Below are positions 27,071 to 36,999 of a stretch of 64,000 nt of DNA, in pieces (positions within the stretch are counted from its first letter, which is position 1; every line of letters starts with the position of its first letter). Both the position numbers and the translations under genes were made by a program. Origin of the DNA: CAWBUW01 sp963792075 (GTDB taxonomy: Bacteria > Chloroflexota > Anaerolineae > Anaerolineales > UBA4823). The stretch is from contig CAWBUW010000001.1 of NCBI GenBank assembly GCA_963792075.1, positions 1 through 64,000 of the forward strand, written 5' to 3'. The notes below the pieces were generated by a model, which saw nothing but the letters and a program-made list of their open reading frames with translations, made no database searches and had not been told where the DNA came from.

Positions 27071-27435
27071 CCGCGCAGCAGCATGAGATCGTGGTTCGTA
27101 ATGCCTTGGACATCATCACTGCCCGGATGGAAGTGCGTGAAATGGCGCGGCGGTCTGGGTTAAGCCTGACGGATCAGGCGATTATTTCGATGGCTGTATA
27201 TATGTTGGCGAATGCGCTTGGGTTGGGAGGTTTCGGAATGCCAGAAGGCCGGATCAATATTGAAAGCTGCCAAAAAGGCAACCGGCGAGGGGTGAAAGTG
27301 CATTGCCATCAAACAGGCCAGCAAATTCCACCCCCTTCCACAGCCTATTACGAAAAAATCATTGATGAAATCGACCTGAAAATGCAAGACCCGAATGCAT
27401 TGGAAGTTGTTCTGACAATGTGGGCCAAAACATGA
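27067..27435 (+). CDS. Small protein resembling RsbT-type anti-sigma/switch kinases (degenerate ATPase)
   Basis: 122 residues. The segment LSLTDQAIISMAVYMLANALGLGGFGMPEG aligns by eye (in parts) with the N-box of RsbT-like GHKL ATPases, where ELARNA and a Gly-rich turn are usual. Here the Asn-bearing helix reads YMLANALG and later ATP-lid motifs are not obvious. It may be a switch or scaffold protein rather than a kinase. Translationally coupled to cheB (4-nt overlap) and next to a receiver gene. Assignment is tentative. Confidence 0.4.
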   Translation: MTAQQHEIVVRNALDIITARMEVREMARRSGLSLTDQAIISMAVYMLANALGLGGFGMPEGRINIESCQKGNRRGVKVHCHQTGQQIPPPSTAYYEKIIDEIDLKMQDPNALEVVLTMWAKT

Positions 27436-27439
27436 GGAT

Positions 27440-27886
27440 ATGACCATGTATTACCAAGACAGCGACAAACCCAAAGGGAAAGTAGTTCTACTTGTAGAAG
27501 ACAGCCTCACCCAGGCTATGGGCACACAATTAGAGTTAGAAGGTGCCGGTGTCAAGGTGATTTGTGCCATCAACGGTATCATGGGGATTCGCCTGGCGTA
27601 TCAGGTAATGCCGGATGCGATTGTCCTGGACGTGCAGATGCCGGATATTAATGGTTTTGAAGTGTGTGCAGAATTGAAGAAAGATCCCGAGACAGCCAAG
27701 ATCCCGATCATTATGCTGACACGCCAGGACACGCCTGAAGCATTCCAGAGTGGCCTCAAAGCCGGGGCGATTGATTACATCCCGAAGGATGCTTTTGCCA
27801 TGGTGGTTCTGAAAGAAACTTTGCGTCAGATGGGGATTATTGAAAGCCCCCCGTCTGATACCAAGGATCTTCCACAGGCAGAATAA
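27440..27886 (+). CDS. Stand-alone receiver (CheY-like) protein
   Basis: Receiver domain protein, 148 residues or 146 from the second ATG at 27446, which is better spaced from the GAGG at about 27433. Key segments are VLLVEDSLTQAMG, IVLDVQMPDINGFEVC, IIMLTRQD and the switch Lys in YIPKDAF. Like the gene at 25486 it lacks an output domain. The next gene begins directly after its stop. Confidence 0.9.
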   Translation: MTMYYQDSDKPKGKVVLLVEDSLTQAMGTQLELEGAGVKVICAINGIMGIRLAYQVMPDAIVLDVQMPDINGFEVCAELKKDPETAKIPIIMLTRQDTPEAFQSGLKAGAIDYIPKDAFAMVVLKETLRQMGIIESPPSDTKDLPQAE

Positions 27887-30729
27887 ATGAAAACCGCTCC
27901 GATTGCCTGGAAAATTGCCCGGGCTTTGCAGGTAAGTATTATTCTTACCTGTGTTTTGGCACTTCTGAACATAGTAGGGTGGGTTGTTTCGCCTCAATCC
28001 ATGGCTGCCTTGCGCCAGGGCCATTGGGTCATGTCGCCGTTTACAGCAGTGGATATATTCTTACTTCAGGTGGCGCTGTTCGTATTCCACTTGCCAGAGA
28101 AGAAGTTATATCACCAGCGCCAGGCGCTGGCTCTGGCCGGCGTGGTTCTATTTTTGGCGTCTGTTTCCATTTGGCAAGCTGTTCTGGGGATCGACCTGGG
28201 CATGAACCGCGTGTTCTTTGGCCGATACTTCGATGAAGCGCAATTAAAGGCTCTGTGGATGTCGCCGATCAGCGCCTGGTTGGTCTGGGCGGGCGCTTTG
28301 GGCGTTGGCCTGGTTGTGGCCCAGCCGAAACCCAGGTTTTTTTGGATATTTGATTTTACTCTGGGTTTAGTATTCGCTTATTTGGGAGGGATATTCTCCG
28401 TCAGTTTTTTTTATGGGCTGGTGCTGTATGACAACACTTCCATTTCGCCGATCGCTTTCGGTTCAGCAATCAAATTCTTAATTATCGGCGTGGAATTCAT
28501 GTTGGAGGCTAATTATCATTTGCCTGCTTTGCAGAAAATATATGAGCCTACCACCGCAAACCGGCTGTTGTGGGCTTTTTTGCCGGTTACAGCCCTCCTC
28601 ATCCTGCTTGAACACAGGTTCGAAGCATACCTGATCCCATACTCGGTGAGCCAGAATCCGGCCGTCCGCTATGCTTTCGTGGTTTCCATTACGGCTCTGG
28701 TCATCATTGGCATCATTTACCTCACGGCTCGATCGACTGCCCGCGAGCTTGAGCTGGCCGTGACCGCTACAAACCGGGCTTTGCGCCGTTTGGAGGTTCT
28801 GATCGATCGCAGCTTTTCCGGGATTGCCCTGGTGGATAAGAACGGTACACTCCTTTTTGAGTCTCCGGCAGTAACCCGCATCTTGGGTTACACCCCGGAA
28901 GAGCGTGTGGGCCGGCATTTTTTTGATATAGATGATACTGAGAATCCTCAGGCGGCGGGTGAATTCTTTGCCCAGTCCTTGCGCTCCACCGGAACGAGTA
29001 TTTCCACTCAGCTTCGCTGCCGGCACAAAAATGGGAATTGGCGCAGTCTAGAAGTGATAGCCAGCAATTTTCTGGATGATCCTGACGTGAATGCGATTGT
29101 CATCCATTTCCAGGATATCACCGAAACCCTGGCGGCCAATGCAAACCTTCAGCGACGCGTCAACCAACTGGCATTGCTCAACGAGATTGCCGGTGAAATA
29201 ACAGTTTTGACCGGCGTGGATGAGCTGTTGGGCAAAGTCACGCGCCTGATCCAGGAAAAATTTGGCTATGATCATGCCGGGTTGTATCTTTTAATCCACT
29301 GACCCATGAATTAGAATTCAAGGCTCAAGCTGGCGAGATGGGGCAGCCGATCCTGGTCAATCCTGACCTTCTGGAATCCCAGGGGGTAGTCGGTTGGACG
29401 GCGCGTAATGGCAGGAGCCTGATGGTGAATGATGCTGCATTGGATCCGGCCTGTACGGCCCTGTCTTTAGGAGTTGTTCCTGAGGGCTCAGAGCTGAGTG
29501 TGCCGCTCCATATGGGCAGTGCGGTCCTGGGCGTGTTAGACCTCCAATTCCCGGGAAAAAACGCTTTCGACAAGAATGATCTCATGGTTATGGAAACCCT
29601 GGCCAGCCAGGTTGCTGCGGCTTTAGAAAATGCCAATCTGTATGATGCCGTTCAAAAGGAGCTTTCTGAACGGAAACAAACTGAGAATGCGCTTCGAGAG
29701 AGCGAGTTCTGGCTGCTGGAATCACAGCGTGTGGCGCGCCTGGGTTCCTATACAGTGGATTTTAAAACCGGTTATTGGTCCAGTTCAAAAATATTGGATG
29801 AGATTTTTGGCATTGACCAGGCTTACGACCGGTCCACAACAGGTTGGGGTTCGTTGATCCACCCCGAGCAGCGGGAGGCGATGTCGCGGCATTTTCAGAG
29901 GGCTGTTGAACAAAAGACAAACTTCAATCAGGATTACCGGATTATTCGCGAACGAGATCAGGCTGAGCGCTGGGTGCTCGAGCAGGGGGAGCTCATTTTC
30001 GATAGCGATGGTAACCCGGCAAAGATGTTCGGGACTGTGCAGGATATCACTGAACAGAAGCTGGCTGAAAACCAGTTGAGGGCGGCGCTCCACGAGAAAG
30101 AGATCCTGATCAAGGAAATCCATCATCGTGTAAAGAACAACTTGCAAATCGTTTCCAGCTTGCTCAGCCTGCATTCTGAAATAATCCAGGAACCGCAAGC
30201 TTTGAAAGTTTTTCAGGATTGCCAGAATGAGGTCCGGGCGATTTCTTTGGTTCATGAAAACCTTTACCAGGCTCATACGCTGGCGCATATCGAAGCCAAT
30301 GAATATATCCCTACGCTGGTCCATCACCTGCAAGCCGCTTTCGGCAGATCTGCCGGCAAGGTCAAGTTGAATGTGGATATAGCGCCGGTGCAGTTTGATC
30401 TCGATGCCGCTATTCCCTGCGGCCTGATTGTAACTGAGTTGTTTACCAATTCGATGAAGCATGCGTTCCCTGAAAATGGCGCCTTTCCCCGAGGTGAAGA
30501 ACAAATTTGGATTGAGCTCAGGGAAAACGAGGTTGAATTCCAATTACACATCCGGGATAATGGGGTTGGATTACCCGATAGTTTTAACTTGCAAACTTCA
30601 GGCTCTTTGGGGTTACAATTAATACACTTGCTGACTGAACAACTGCACGGTCGACTCGAATATCAAAATAGCGCTGGCGCTTCTTTTGTAATCTCTTTTC
30701 CACACTCTTACCATAGAGAGAGGGTATAA
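27887..30729 (+). CDS. Membrane sensor kinase: multi-TM, PAS, GAF, PAS, HisKA_2, frameshifted
   Basis: About 947 residues after repair. The N-terminal 285 residues have about eight hydrophobic helices, a sensory membrane module I cannot name. Then PAS (about 295-410), GAF (about 425-590), PAS (about 605-735) and a HisKA_2 kinase whose phosphorylation motif is IKEIHHRVKNNLQIVSSLLS, with the ATPase DNGVGLPDS. The GAF domain is broken at a T-run (29289-29292): the first frame stops at 29302 and the other frame reads NPLTHELEFKAQAGEMGQP. One added T restores the domain. Family HisKA_2 kinases usually signal through separate receivers. Confidence 0.85.
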
Positions 30730-30731
30730 AT

Positions 30732-32231
30732 ATGGCAAGCATGTTAATTGTAGAGGACGAATTTGTCATTGCCAAAGATATCGAAAACAAGCTCAAGAAG
30801 ATGGGCTATGAAGTCGTTGGCCTGGCAGCTTCGGGAGAAGAGGCCGTACAGAAGACGTCCTCATTGAAGCCCGGTTTGGTATTAATGGATATCAAATTGG
30901 ATGGAGATATTGACGGTATCGAAGCGTCGGCGCGGATTCACAGCCAGTGGGATATTCCCATTATCTATATCACCGCTTTTGCAGATCAAAATACTTTACA
31001 GCGCGCCAAGGTGACTGAGCCGTTTGGTTATATTTTGAAACCTATCGAGACGCGCGAGCTGTATGTTGCGATTGAAATTGCACTTTATAAACACGCAACT
31101 GAGAAGAAATTGCGCAACCAGTTGCAGCGGCTTACGACAATGCGCCGGATCGATCAGGCGATCATCTCGAATCATGATCTGACGAAGACCTTGAACGAGG
31201 TTTTAGATTTGATCGTCAGCCAGTTGGGAGTGGATGCCGCAGCAATCATGTTGTTTAATTCTAACAGCCAGACCCTGGAATATGCGGTTTGCCATGGCCT
31301 GAACCAACGCAACCTGTCCAGGGTAAAGTTGTGCCTGGGGGAGGGCCTTGCCGGGAAGGCAGCTCAAGCGCAGCAGAATATTGATATTCTCGATATTCGC
31401 GAATATCAGGACGGAGAAGTAACTCCCTGGATGGCACGCGAGGGCTTTGTCACCTATTTTGCGCGACCTTTGATCAGCAAAACGAAGGTGAAAGGTGTCT
31501 TAGAAATTTTCCAGCGCAACCTATGGAATGCGGATGAGAACAGCCTGGAATTACTTGAGATTTTAGCTGCGCAAACAGCAATTGCTGTAGATAATGCTGC
31601 CATGTTGCAAGATTTGATCTCTGCCAATATTGAGCTTAGCCAGGCTTACCGTACAACGATTGAAGGCTGGTCTTCGGCATTGGAATTACGCGATCTGGAG
31701 ACAGAAGGACATAGCCAAAGGGTAACCGAAATGACCCTGCAACTGGCGCGTGCGATGGGGGTGGACCAGAGTGAAATGGAACACATCCGTTGCGGAGCTT
31801 TACTGCATGATGTGGGGAAAATGGGAATTCCCGATTCGATTCTCTTGAAAGAAGGGCCGCTTTCTCCAGAAGAATGGGTTACCATGCGCAAGCACCCTGA
31901 ATATGCCATACGGTTGCTCTCACAGGTGAAATTTCTTCAGCCAGCATTGGAAATCCCCTTACACCATCATGAGAAATGGGATGGCAGCGGATACCCATTT
32001 GGGCTGCGAGGAAAAAAGATTCCCCTGGCAGCCAGGATTTTTTCTGTTGTAGATGTTTGGGACGCCTTATTGTCTAACCGCCCATACCGGCGCGGCTGGC
32101 CAGAGGAAGAAGTATTGACATATATTCGCGATCAATCGGGCAAGCAGTTCGATCCTGAGGTTGTGGAAGCATTTCTGAGAATTTACGACCATGCGAAAAA
32201 GGAGATCCCCAATGTCATCAGCGCGCCGTGA
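30732..32231 (+). CDS. Response regulator REC-GAF-HD-GYP
   Basis: 499 residues. The receiver (1-120) has MLIVEDEFVIAKDIE and LVLMDIKLDGDIDG; GAF covers about 145-290; the HD-GYP domain starts at about 310. HD-GYP motifs are complete: H359-D360 in LLHDVGKMG, HHHEKWDGSGYP with G420-Y421-P422, and ARIFSVVDVWDALLSNRPYR. Such domains usually hydrolyse cyclic di-GMP, so this protein probably converts kinase input into a second-messenger change. It overlaps the following kinase gene by about 20 nt. Confidence 0.9.
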   Translation: MASMLIVEDEFVIAKDIENKLKKMGYEVVGLAASGEEAVQKTSSLKPGLVLMDIKLDGDIDGIEASARIHSQWDIPIIYITAFADQNTLQRAKVTEPFGYILKPIETRELYVAIEIALYKHATEKKLRNQLQRLTTMRRIDQAIISNHDLTKTLNEVLDLIVSQLGVDAAAIMLFNSNSQTLEYAVCHGLNQRNLSRVKLCLGEGLAGKAAQAQQNIDILDIREYQDGEVTPWMAREGFVTYFARPLISKTKVKGVLEIFQRNLWNADENSLELLEILAAQTAIAVDNAAMLQDLISANIELSQAYRTTIEGWSSALELRDLETEGHSQRVTEMTLQLARAMGVDQSEMEHIRCGALLHDVGKMGIPDSILLKEGPLSPEEWVTMRKHPEYAIRLLSQVKFLQPALEIPLHHHEKWDGSGYPFGLRGKKIPLAARIFSVVDVWDALLSNRPYRRGWPEEEVLTYIRDQSGKQFDPEVVEAFLRIYDHAKKEIPNVISAP

Positions 32232-33012
32232 CAAGCATGAGGTTCCGTCAAGTTCTGAACAGGAAAGCCCTGAAATATCTGGCACGCCTGTAACCCATTC
32301 GGAAGAAGAGTATGAGCTGCTGCGCAAACGCCTGGAAGAAGCCGAGCAGGCATTGGCCGATCGACAAGCTCTCCTGGATGACAAAGAGAAGTTGCAGGCT
32401 GCGCTGGTTGAGAAGGAGGCTTTGATCAAGGATATCCAGCACCGGGTCAAGAATAACTTACAGGTGATTATCAGCTTGATTAACCTTCAGGCTGATACCA
32501 TTGCGGATCCGGTGGCATTGAACGCAATCCAGAAAACCCGGGATCGGGTGATGACGGTAGCTTTTATCTATGAGTTGTTATATCGTTCTAACGAATTGAA
32601 CAGGCTGCCGTTCAATAATTTTCTGGAGAGGATGGTCGATCACCTTTTTTATTCGTACAACAGCGATCCGGAACGAGTTCGCATCACCCTCCAGGTGGAA
32701 GATGTAACCCTGTCAATTAATAATGCCATTCCGTGTGGATTGATCCTGAACGAGCTGGTATCGAACAGTGTGAAACATGCCTTTCCGAATAACCGGGCGG
32801 GCTCGATATGGGTTGAATTGAAAAAAGATGACCAGCAAATTACGCTGGTTGTTCGGGATGATGGGGTTGGTTTTCCTCCCGGATTCAATCTGGCAGAAGC
32901 CAACAGCCTGGGTCTCCAACTGGTCAAAATTCTAACCCAACAACTTCAGGGCAAGGTGAACTTGCTCTGTGACCGCGGCGCAGAATTTCAAATCACATTT
33001 CCGGCAAAGTGA
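32212..33012 (+). CDS. Soluble HisKA_2 histidine kinase without sensor domain
   Basis: 266 residues. A predicted coiled coil at about 30-75 (EEYELLRKRLEEAEQALADR) leads to HisKA_2 with IKDIQHRVKNNLQVIISLIN and an ATPase with LNELVSNSVKHAFPN and DDGVGFPPGFN. No PAS, GAF or membrane segment is visible, so the input must come from a partner, most simply the REC-GAF-HD-GYP protein encoded just upstream. ATG 32212 is chosen because AAGGAG lies 8 nt before it. Confidence 0.88.
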   Translation: MSSARRDKHEVPSSSEQESPEISGTPVTHSEEEYELLRKRLEEAEQALADRQALLDDKEKLQAALVEKEALIKDIQHRVKNNLQVIISLINLQADTIADPVALNAIQKTRDRVMTVAFIYELLYRSNELNRLPFNNFLERMVDHLFYSYNSDPERVRITLQVEDVTLSINNAIPCGLILNELVSNSVKHAFPNNRAGSIWVELKKDDQQITLVVRDDGVGFPPGFNLAEANSLGLQLVKILTQQLQGKVNLLCDRGAEFQITFPAK

Positions 33013-34145
33013 GAATTATGCCCCCTGAATCTGCTCCCAATCCGTCCGCCAAAACTCCCGTACGAATGCTCATCGTAGATGATTCCCCGTTGATCAGGAA
33101 CATCATCGCAGCCATGCTTGAAGATACACCGGATATTGAAGTGGTCGGCCAGGCGATGAACGGCGTGGAAGCTGTGCGCATGGCTATGCGGCTAAAGCCC
33201 AATGTAATTACGATGGACATCCGGATGCCTCGCATGGATGGCCTGGAGGCGACGCGCCGGATCATGACCGTGCAGCCCACACCGATTGTGATCCTTTCCA
33301 GCAGCGTGTATGCGTCAGATTCTGGGAACGCGTTCAATGCGATTGAGGCAGGTGCGCTCACTGTGATTGAAAAACCGAAGGGCCTGGGGGAGAAGGACTT
33401 CGAGATGGTCCGTTCGCAGTTAATCACAGCGGTGCGCTCGATGGCGGCTGTTAAAGTCGTCGGCCGGCAGACGACTTTCCCTCGCGGCGAGGGGATTGGC
33501 TTGAGGACCGCGATGCTGCACGAGTATTTTGCTCGTCATGTCCAGTTGGTCGCGATTGCCTCCTCCACGGGCGGTCCGCCAACCTTAATGCAAATTTTTA
33601 GCCAACTGCCCAAGGATTTTTGTATCCCGATCGTGGTTGTCCAGCACATATTGCCTCAGTTCGCCCAGGGGATGGTAGAATGGTTGAATTCACGTTCAGC
33701 TCTACCGGTAAGCCTGGCTACTCATGGGGAACGTTACACTCCAGGAAAGATCCTCATTTGTCCTGGCGACGTTCACATGGTAATTACTCCTGGAGGGGTG
33801 ATCCGGCTGGAGAGCACGGAGCCTATCAAGGGCCAACGTCCGTCAGCGACCCGCTTGTTTGAATCGATGGCCGGGGTGGCTGGGGCAAGTTCGGTGGGGA
33901 TCATTCTTACCGGGATGGGCGACGATGGGGTAGATGGCCTGGAGGTGCTGAGCAAGGCAGGCGGGCATGTGATCGCTCAGGATGAGCCCAGCAGCGTCAT
34001 TTTTGGAATGCCCAAGATGGCTATCCAACGCGGCATAGTCGATGAGGTGCTCCCTCCGGATGGGATCGTAACCCGCCTGACAAAGCTGCACCAGCACTTG
34101 CAGACGACCCCCATTCCCAAAAACAACCCGTTTAAATCGATTTAA
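33009..34145 (+). CDS. cheB: CheB receptor methylesterase, second copy
   Basis: 378 residues with the same layout as the gene at 25955: receiver (about 18-140, LIVDDSPLIRN, ITMDIRMPRMDGLEAT) and catalytic domain from about 178 with AIASSTGGPPT, VVVQHILPQFAQGM and LTGMGDDGVDGLE. The annotated GTG start overlaps the preceding stop; ATG 33018 is an alternative. The two CheB proteins are clearly diverged from one another, so this is not a recent duplication. It may serve a receptor outside the window. Confidence 0.93.
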   Translation: MRIMPPESAPNPSAKTPVRMLIVDDSPLIRNIIAAMLEDTPDIEVVGQAMNGVEAVRMAMRLKPNVITMDIRMPRMDGLEATRRIMTVQPTPIVILSSSVYASDSGNAFNAIEAGALTVIEKPKGLGEKDFEMVRSQLITAVRSMAAVKVVGRQTTFPRGEGIGLRTAMLHEYFARHVQLVAIASSTGGPPTLMQIFSQLPKDFCIPIVVVQHILPQFAQGMVEWLNSRSALPVSLATHGERYTPGKILICPGDVHMVITPGGVIRLESTEPIKGQRPSATRLFESMAGVAGASSVGIILTGMGDDGVDGLEVLSKAGGHVIAQDEPSSVIFGMPKMAIQRGIVDEVLPPDGIVTRLTKLHQHLQTTPIPKNNPFKSI

Positions 34146-34177
34146 CCGCCGCCCAAAAGAGTTAGAAAGGGGATGAA

Positions 34178-36601
34178 ATGGAAAACTCCGGTGAAAAAAT
34201 ATTCGCAGAGAAGAAGAGCAACTATGTAGCTGCTTTTCAACATCTTCCCCTTTTAACCTGGCTGGGTCTTGTAGCGCTTGTTTATTATATTGCCTCCAGG
34301 CTCGGCATTGCCCTTACACTCCAACCGGAAGGCCTGGCTGCAATATGGCCGGCCAGTGGGGTGGCTTTGGCTGCTCTGCTTGTTGCAGGGAAAAATCGGC
34401 GTTATTGGACGCTGGCAGCCATCTTCGTGACGTGTGCGGTTAGTAATCTCTCTTTTGGCACCGCTGTCTGGCCCAGCCTTGGTTTCGCTCTGGCCAATAC
34501 GCTCGAGCCTGCGTTGGGGGTCTGGTTGTTGGGGCGATTGAGCAAAGAGATTATTGATTTTACCCGCCTATCTGATGTGATCAACTTGTTTGTCGTGGCC
34601 AGCGTGGGTAACGCCATAACGGCTTCGCTCGGAGCGTTGGTTCCCACCCTGGCGTTTGGTAGTTCTTATCCGCATGTTTGGCTGGTTTGGTGGGTGGAAG
34701 ACGGGCTGGGCATATTGCTGGTCGTTCCATTCATTCTCACCTTGATTTTCGACCCGATACAAGCCGATGACCTTCGGCCGCGGCGCGTTTTAGAAAGCTC
34801 GCTGCTGATCGTGGCCATGTTTGTGTTTACCTGGCCTGGGGCGGCTTCCACAACCTACCTGGATACAGAAGCGATACGTAATTATCTTTTGTTCCCGTTC
34901 ATTATTTGGACGGCGATTCGTTTTGACGTGCGCGATACTGCCACGGTCCTCTTCATTTTTTCCATGGTCTCTATTTGGATAACTGCCGCAAGTGCTCCCT
35001 GGTTGGGCACCCCTGAGCATAATTTTAAACAGCATCTTCTATCGTTGCAAGCTTACATTGCCATTGCTGCCATATCCGGTTTGACCCTGGCGGCTATCGT
35101 CGCAGAGCGCAATCGCTCGGTGATAAAAATAAAGCGCCTGGCCCAATTTCCGGCGGAGAATCCAAATCCCGTGCTGCGCTCTGACAGGAACGGCGATCTC
35201 CTTTATGTAAACCAGGCTGCTCAGGAATCGATCATATCCTGCATGCGCCGGCCGGAGAGTGAATCTTTACCGTCAGAGCTGCTCGGAACGGTCCAACACT
35301 CTCTGGAAACAGGCCTTGTAAAGGAAGTTGATTTTGCGCACGGAGGGCGAGATTTTTCTTTTGTTGTCGCACCATTTCCGGAGAACGGCTATGTCAATCT
35401 GTATGCGCGCGATATCACGGAGCGTAAACGCTCCGAAGAAGAAGTAAGCCATATGCGGTCGTTCTTGAGCAATGTGATCAATTCGATGCCTTCGGTGCTG
35501 GTTGGCGTAGACATGGACGGTAAAATTACGCATTGGAACATTGAAGCAGAAAAGTCTACTGGCTGCAAAGCCAATGAAGTCATTGGGCAGCCGTTGGAAG
35601 AAGCCTACCCTCGATTGTCGCAGCAAATCGAGAGAGTCCGCCAAGCAATTCAAACCCGGCAGACGCAAACGGAAGTAAAAATTCCAAACCGCAGGGAAAG
35701 CGAAATTCGCTATGAGGATCTCACGGTCTATCCTCTGATTGCAAACGGAGTGCAGGGAGCCGTGATCCGTTTGGATGATGTAACCGAGCGAGTGCATATG
35801 GAAGAGATCCTGATCCAATCCGAAAAGATGCTCTCGGTAGGCGGATTGGCTGCCGGCATGGCGCATGAAATCAATAATCCCCTGGCCGGCATGATCCAAA
35901 ATGCGCAGGTGCTGCGCGATCGCCTCTCTCCTGGCCTGGAACGTAATGTGCGCGCGGCCGTAGAATGTGGGACGACGATCGAAGCGATCAACCAATATGC
36001 AGAAAAGCGCGAGATACCTTCTATGCTGAATTCCATCATAGGAGCTGGAAGACGTGCGGCAGAGATCGTAGAGAACATGCTGACCTTTAGCCGTAAAAGC
36101 GAATCCAAATTCGCACCGCACAGCCTGGCCGAGTTATGCGATAAAACGATCCAACTGGCAGAAAGTGATTACGACCTCAAGAAGAAATATGATTTTCGCC
36201 AGATTGCCATTATGCGTGAATACCAGCCGGATGTCCCCGATATTTTATGCGAAGGGACTAAAATCCAGCAAGTATTGCTCAACTTGCTCAAGAATAGCGC
36301 TCAAGCGATGGCAGGGATGAAAGATCGTGCTCCCCAAATCACGCTGCGCATTTGGAAAGAGATGGAAATGGCTTGCGTCGAGATTGAGGATAACGGCCCC
36401 GGTATGGATGAAACCATGCGCAAGCGCGTTTTTGAGCCTTTCTTCACTACCAAGGAAGTTGGGGAGGGCACAGGGCTTGGGCTTTCGATCTCATATTTTA
36501 TTATTACTGAGAACCACGGTGGTACGATTGGAGTCCAGTCTACTCCTGGGCATGGCGTTAAATTCACCATCCGTCTCCCGTTTGAAAGGAGCGTATCGTG
36601 A
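34178..36601 (+). CDS. Membrane sensor kinase: MASE1-PAS-PAS-HisKA-HATPase
   Basis: 807 residues. The first 310 residues form a MASE1 membrane sensor (RLGIALTLQPEGLAAIWPAS, GVALAALLVAG) with about eight helices. Two PAS domains follow (about 325-415 and 430-540). The HisKA motif is GGLAAGMAHEINNPLAGM with H563, the type that often autophosphorylates and signals to NtrC-like or stand-alone receivers. ATPase motifs are NLLKNSAQAM, EDNGPGMD and GTGLGLSISY. The next gene, a single receiver, overlaps its stop codon and is the natural partner. Confidence 0.92.
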   Translation: MENSGEKIFAEKKSNYVAAFQHLPLLTWLGLVALVYYIASRLGIALTLQPEGLAAIWPASGVALAALLVAGKNRRYWTLAAIFVTCAVSNLSFGTAVWPSLGFALANTLEPALGVWLLGRLSKEIIDFTRLSDVINLFVVASVGNAITASLGALVPTLAFGSSYPHVWLVWWVEDGLGILLVVPFILTLIFDPIQADDLRPRRVLESSLLIVAMFVFTWPGAASTTYLDTEAIRNYLLFPFIIWTAIRFDVRDTATVLFIFSMVSIWITAASAPWLGTPEHNFKQHLLSLQAYIAIAAISGLTLAAIVAERNRSVIKIKRLAQFPAENPNPVLRSDRNGDLLYVNQAAQESIISCMRRPESESLPSELLGTVQHSLETGLVKEVDFAHGGRDFSFVVAPFPENGYVNLYARDITERKRSEEEVSHMRSFLSNVINSMPSVLVGVDMDGKITHWNIEAEKSTGCKANEVIGQPLEEAYPRLSQQIERVRQAIQTRQTQTEVKIPNRRESEIRYEDLTVYPLIANGVQGAVIRLDDVTERVHMEEILIQSEKMLSVGGLAAGMAHEINNPLAGMIQNAQVLRDRLSPGLERNVRAAVECGTTIEAINQYAEKREIPSMLNSIIGAGRRAAEIVENMLTFSRKSESKFAPHSLAELCDKTIQLAESDYDLKKKYDFRQIAIMREYQPDVPDILCEGTKIQQVLLNLLKNSAQAMAGMKDRAPQITLRIWKEMEMACVEIEDNGPGMDETMRKRVFEPFFTTKEVGEGTGLGLSISYFIITENHGGTIGVQSTPGHGVKFTIRLPFERSVS

Positions 36602-36999
36602 TGGCAGTCTTTACTCCTGCGCTCATCCGGGTGCTGGTTGTGGATGATGACGAATCGGTGCGTGAAAGCCTGTCTCGTTTCCTGTCTGACCGGGACTTTC
36701 AGGTGGAAACTGTGGGCACTGCCGCTCAGGCGCTGGCATTTTCCCGGGCGCATTCTTACGACTTCGCCATTGTAGATATCCGCCTGCCCGATTTCGATGG
36801 CGATCAATTGCTTCCCCAGCTATCTGCCTTACTCCCCAATGCAAATTTTCTGGTTTACACTGGCTCCACCAGTTTTGTGGTTACCCCTGAATTAACCCGC
36901 TTCAAGTTCGGCCCCAAGCAAGTGTTCCATAAACCTGTGCAAGACATGTCCGTTTTTATTAAAGCGATGCAAGATCTCTGGCAGGATAATCGCCGATGA
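36598..36999 (+). CDS. Stand-alone receiver protein
   Basis: A 133-residue receiver: IRVLVVDDDESVRESL, FAIVDIRLPDFDGDQLL and a late Lys in VFHKPVQD. GTG 36598 and ATG 36601 are both possible starts after AAAGGAG. It overlaps the genes on both sides by 4 nt, so it is made in fixed ratio with the MASE1 kinase before it and the REC-PAS kinase after it, and may carry phosphate between them. Confidence 0.9.
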   Translation: MMAVFTPALIRVLVVDDDESVRESLSRFLSDRDFQVETVGTAAQALAFSRAHSYDFAIVDIRLPDFDGDQLLPQLSALLPNANFLVYTGSTSFVVTPELTRFKFGPKQVFHKPVQDMSVFIKAMQDLWQDNRR

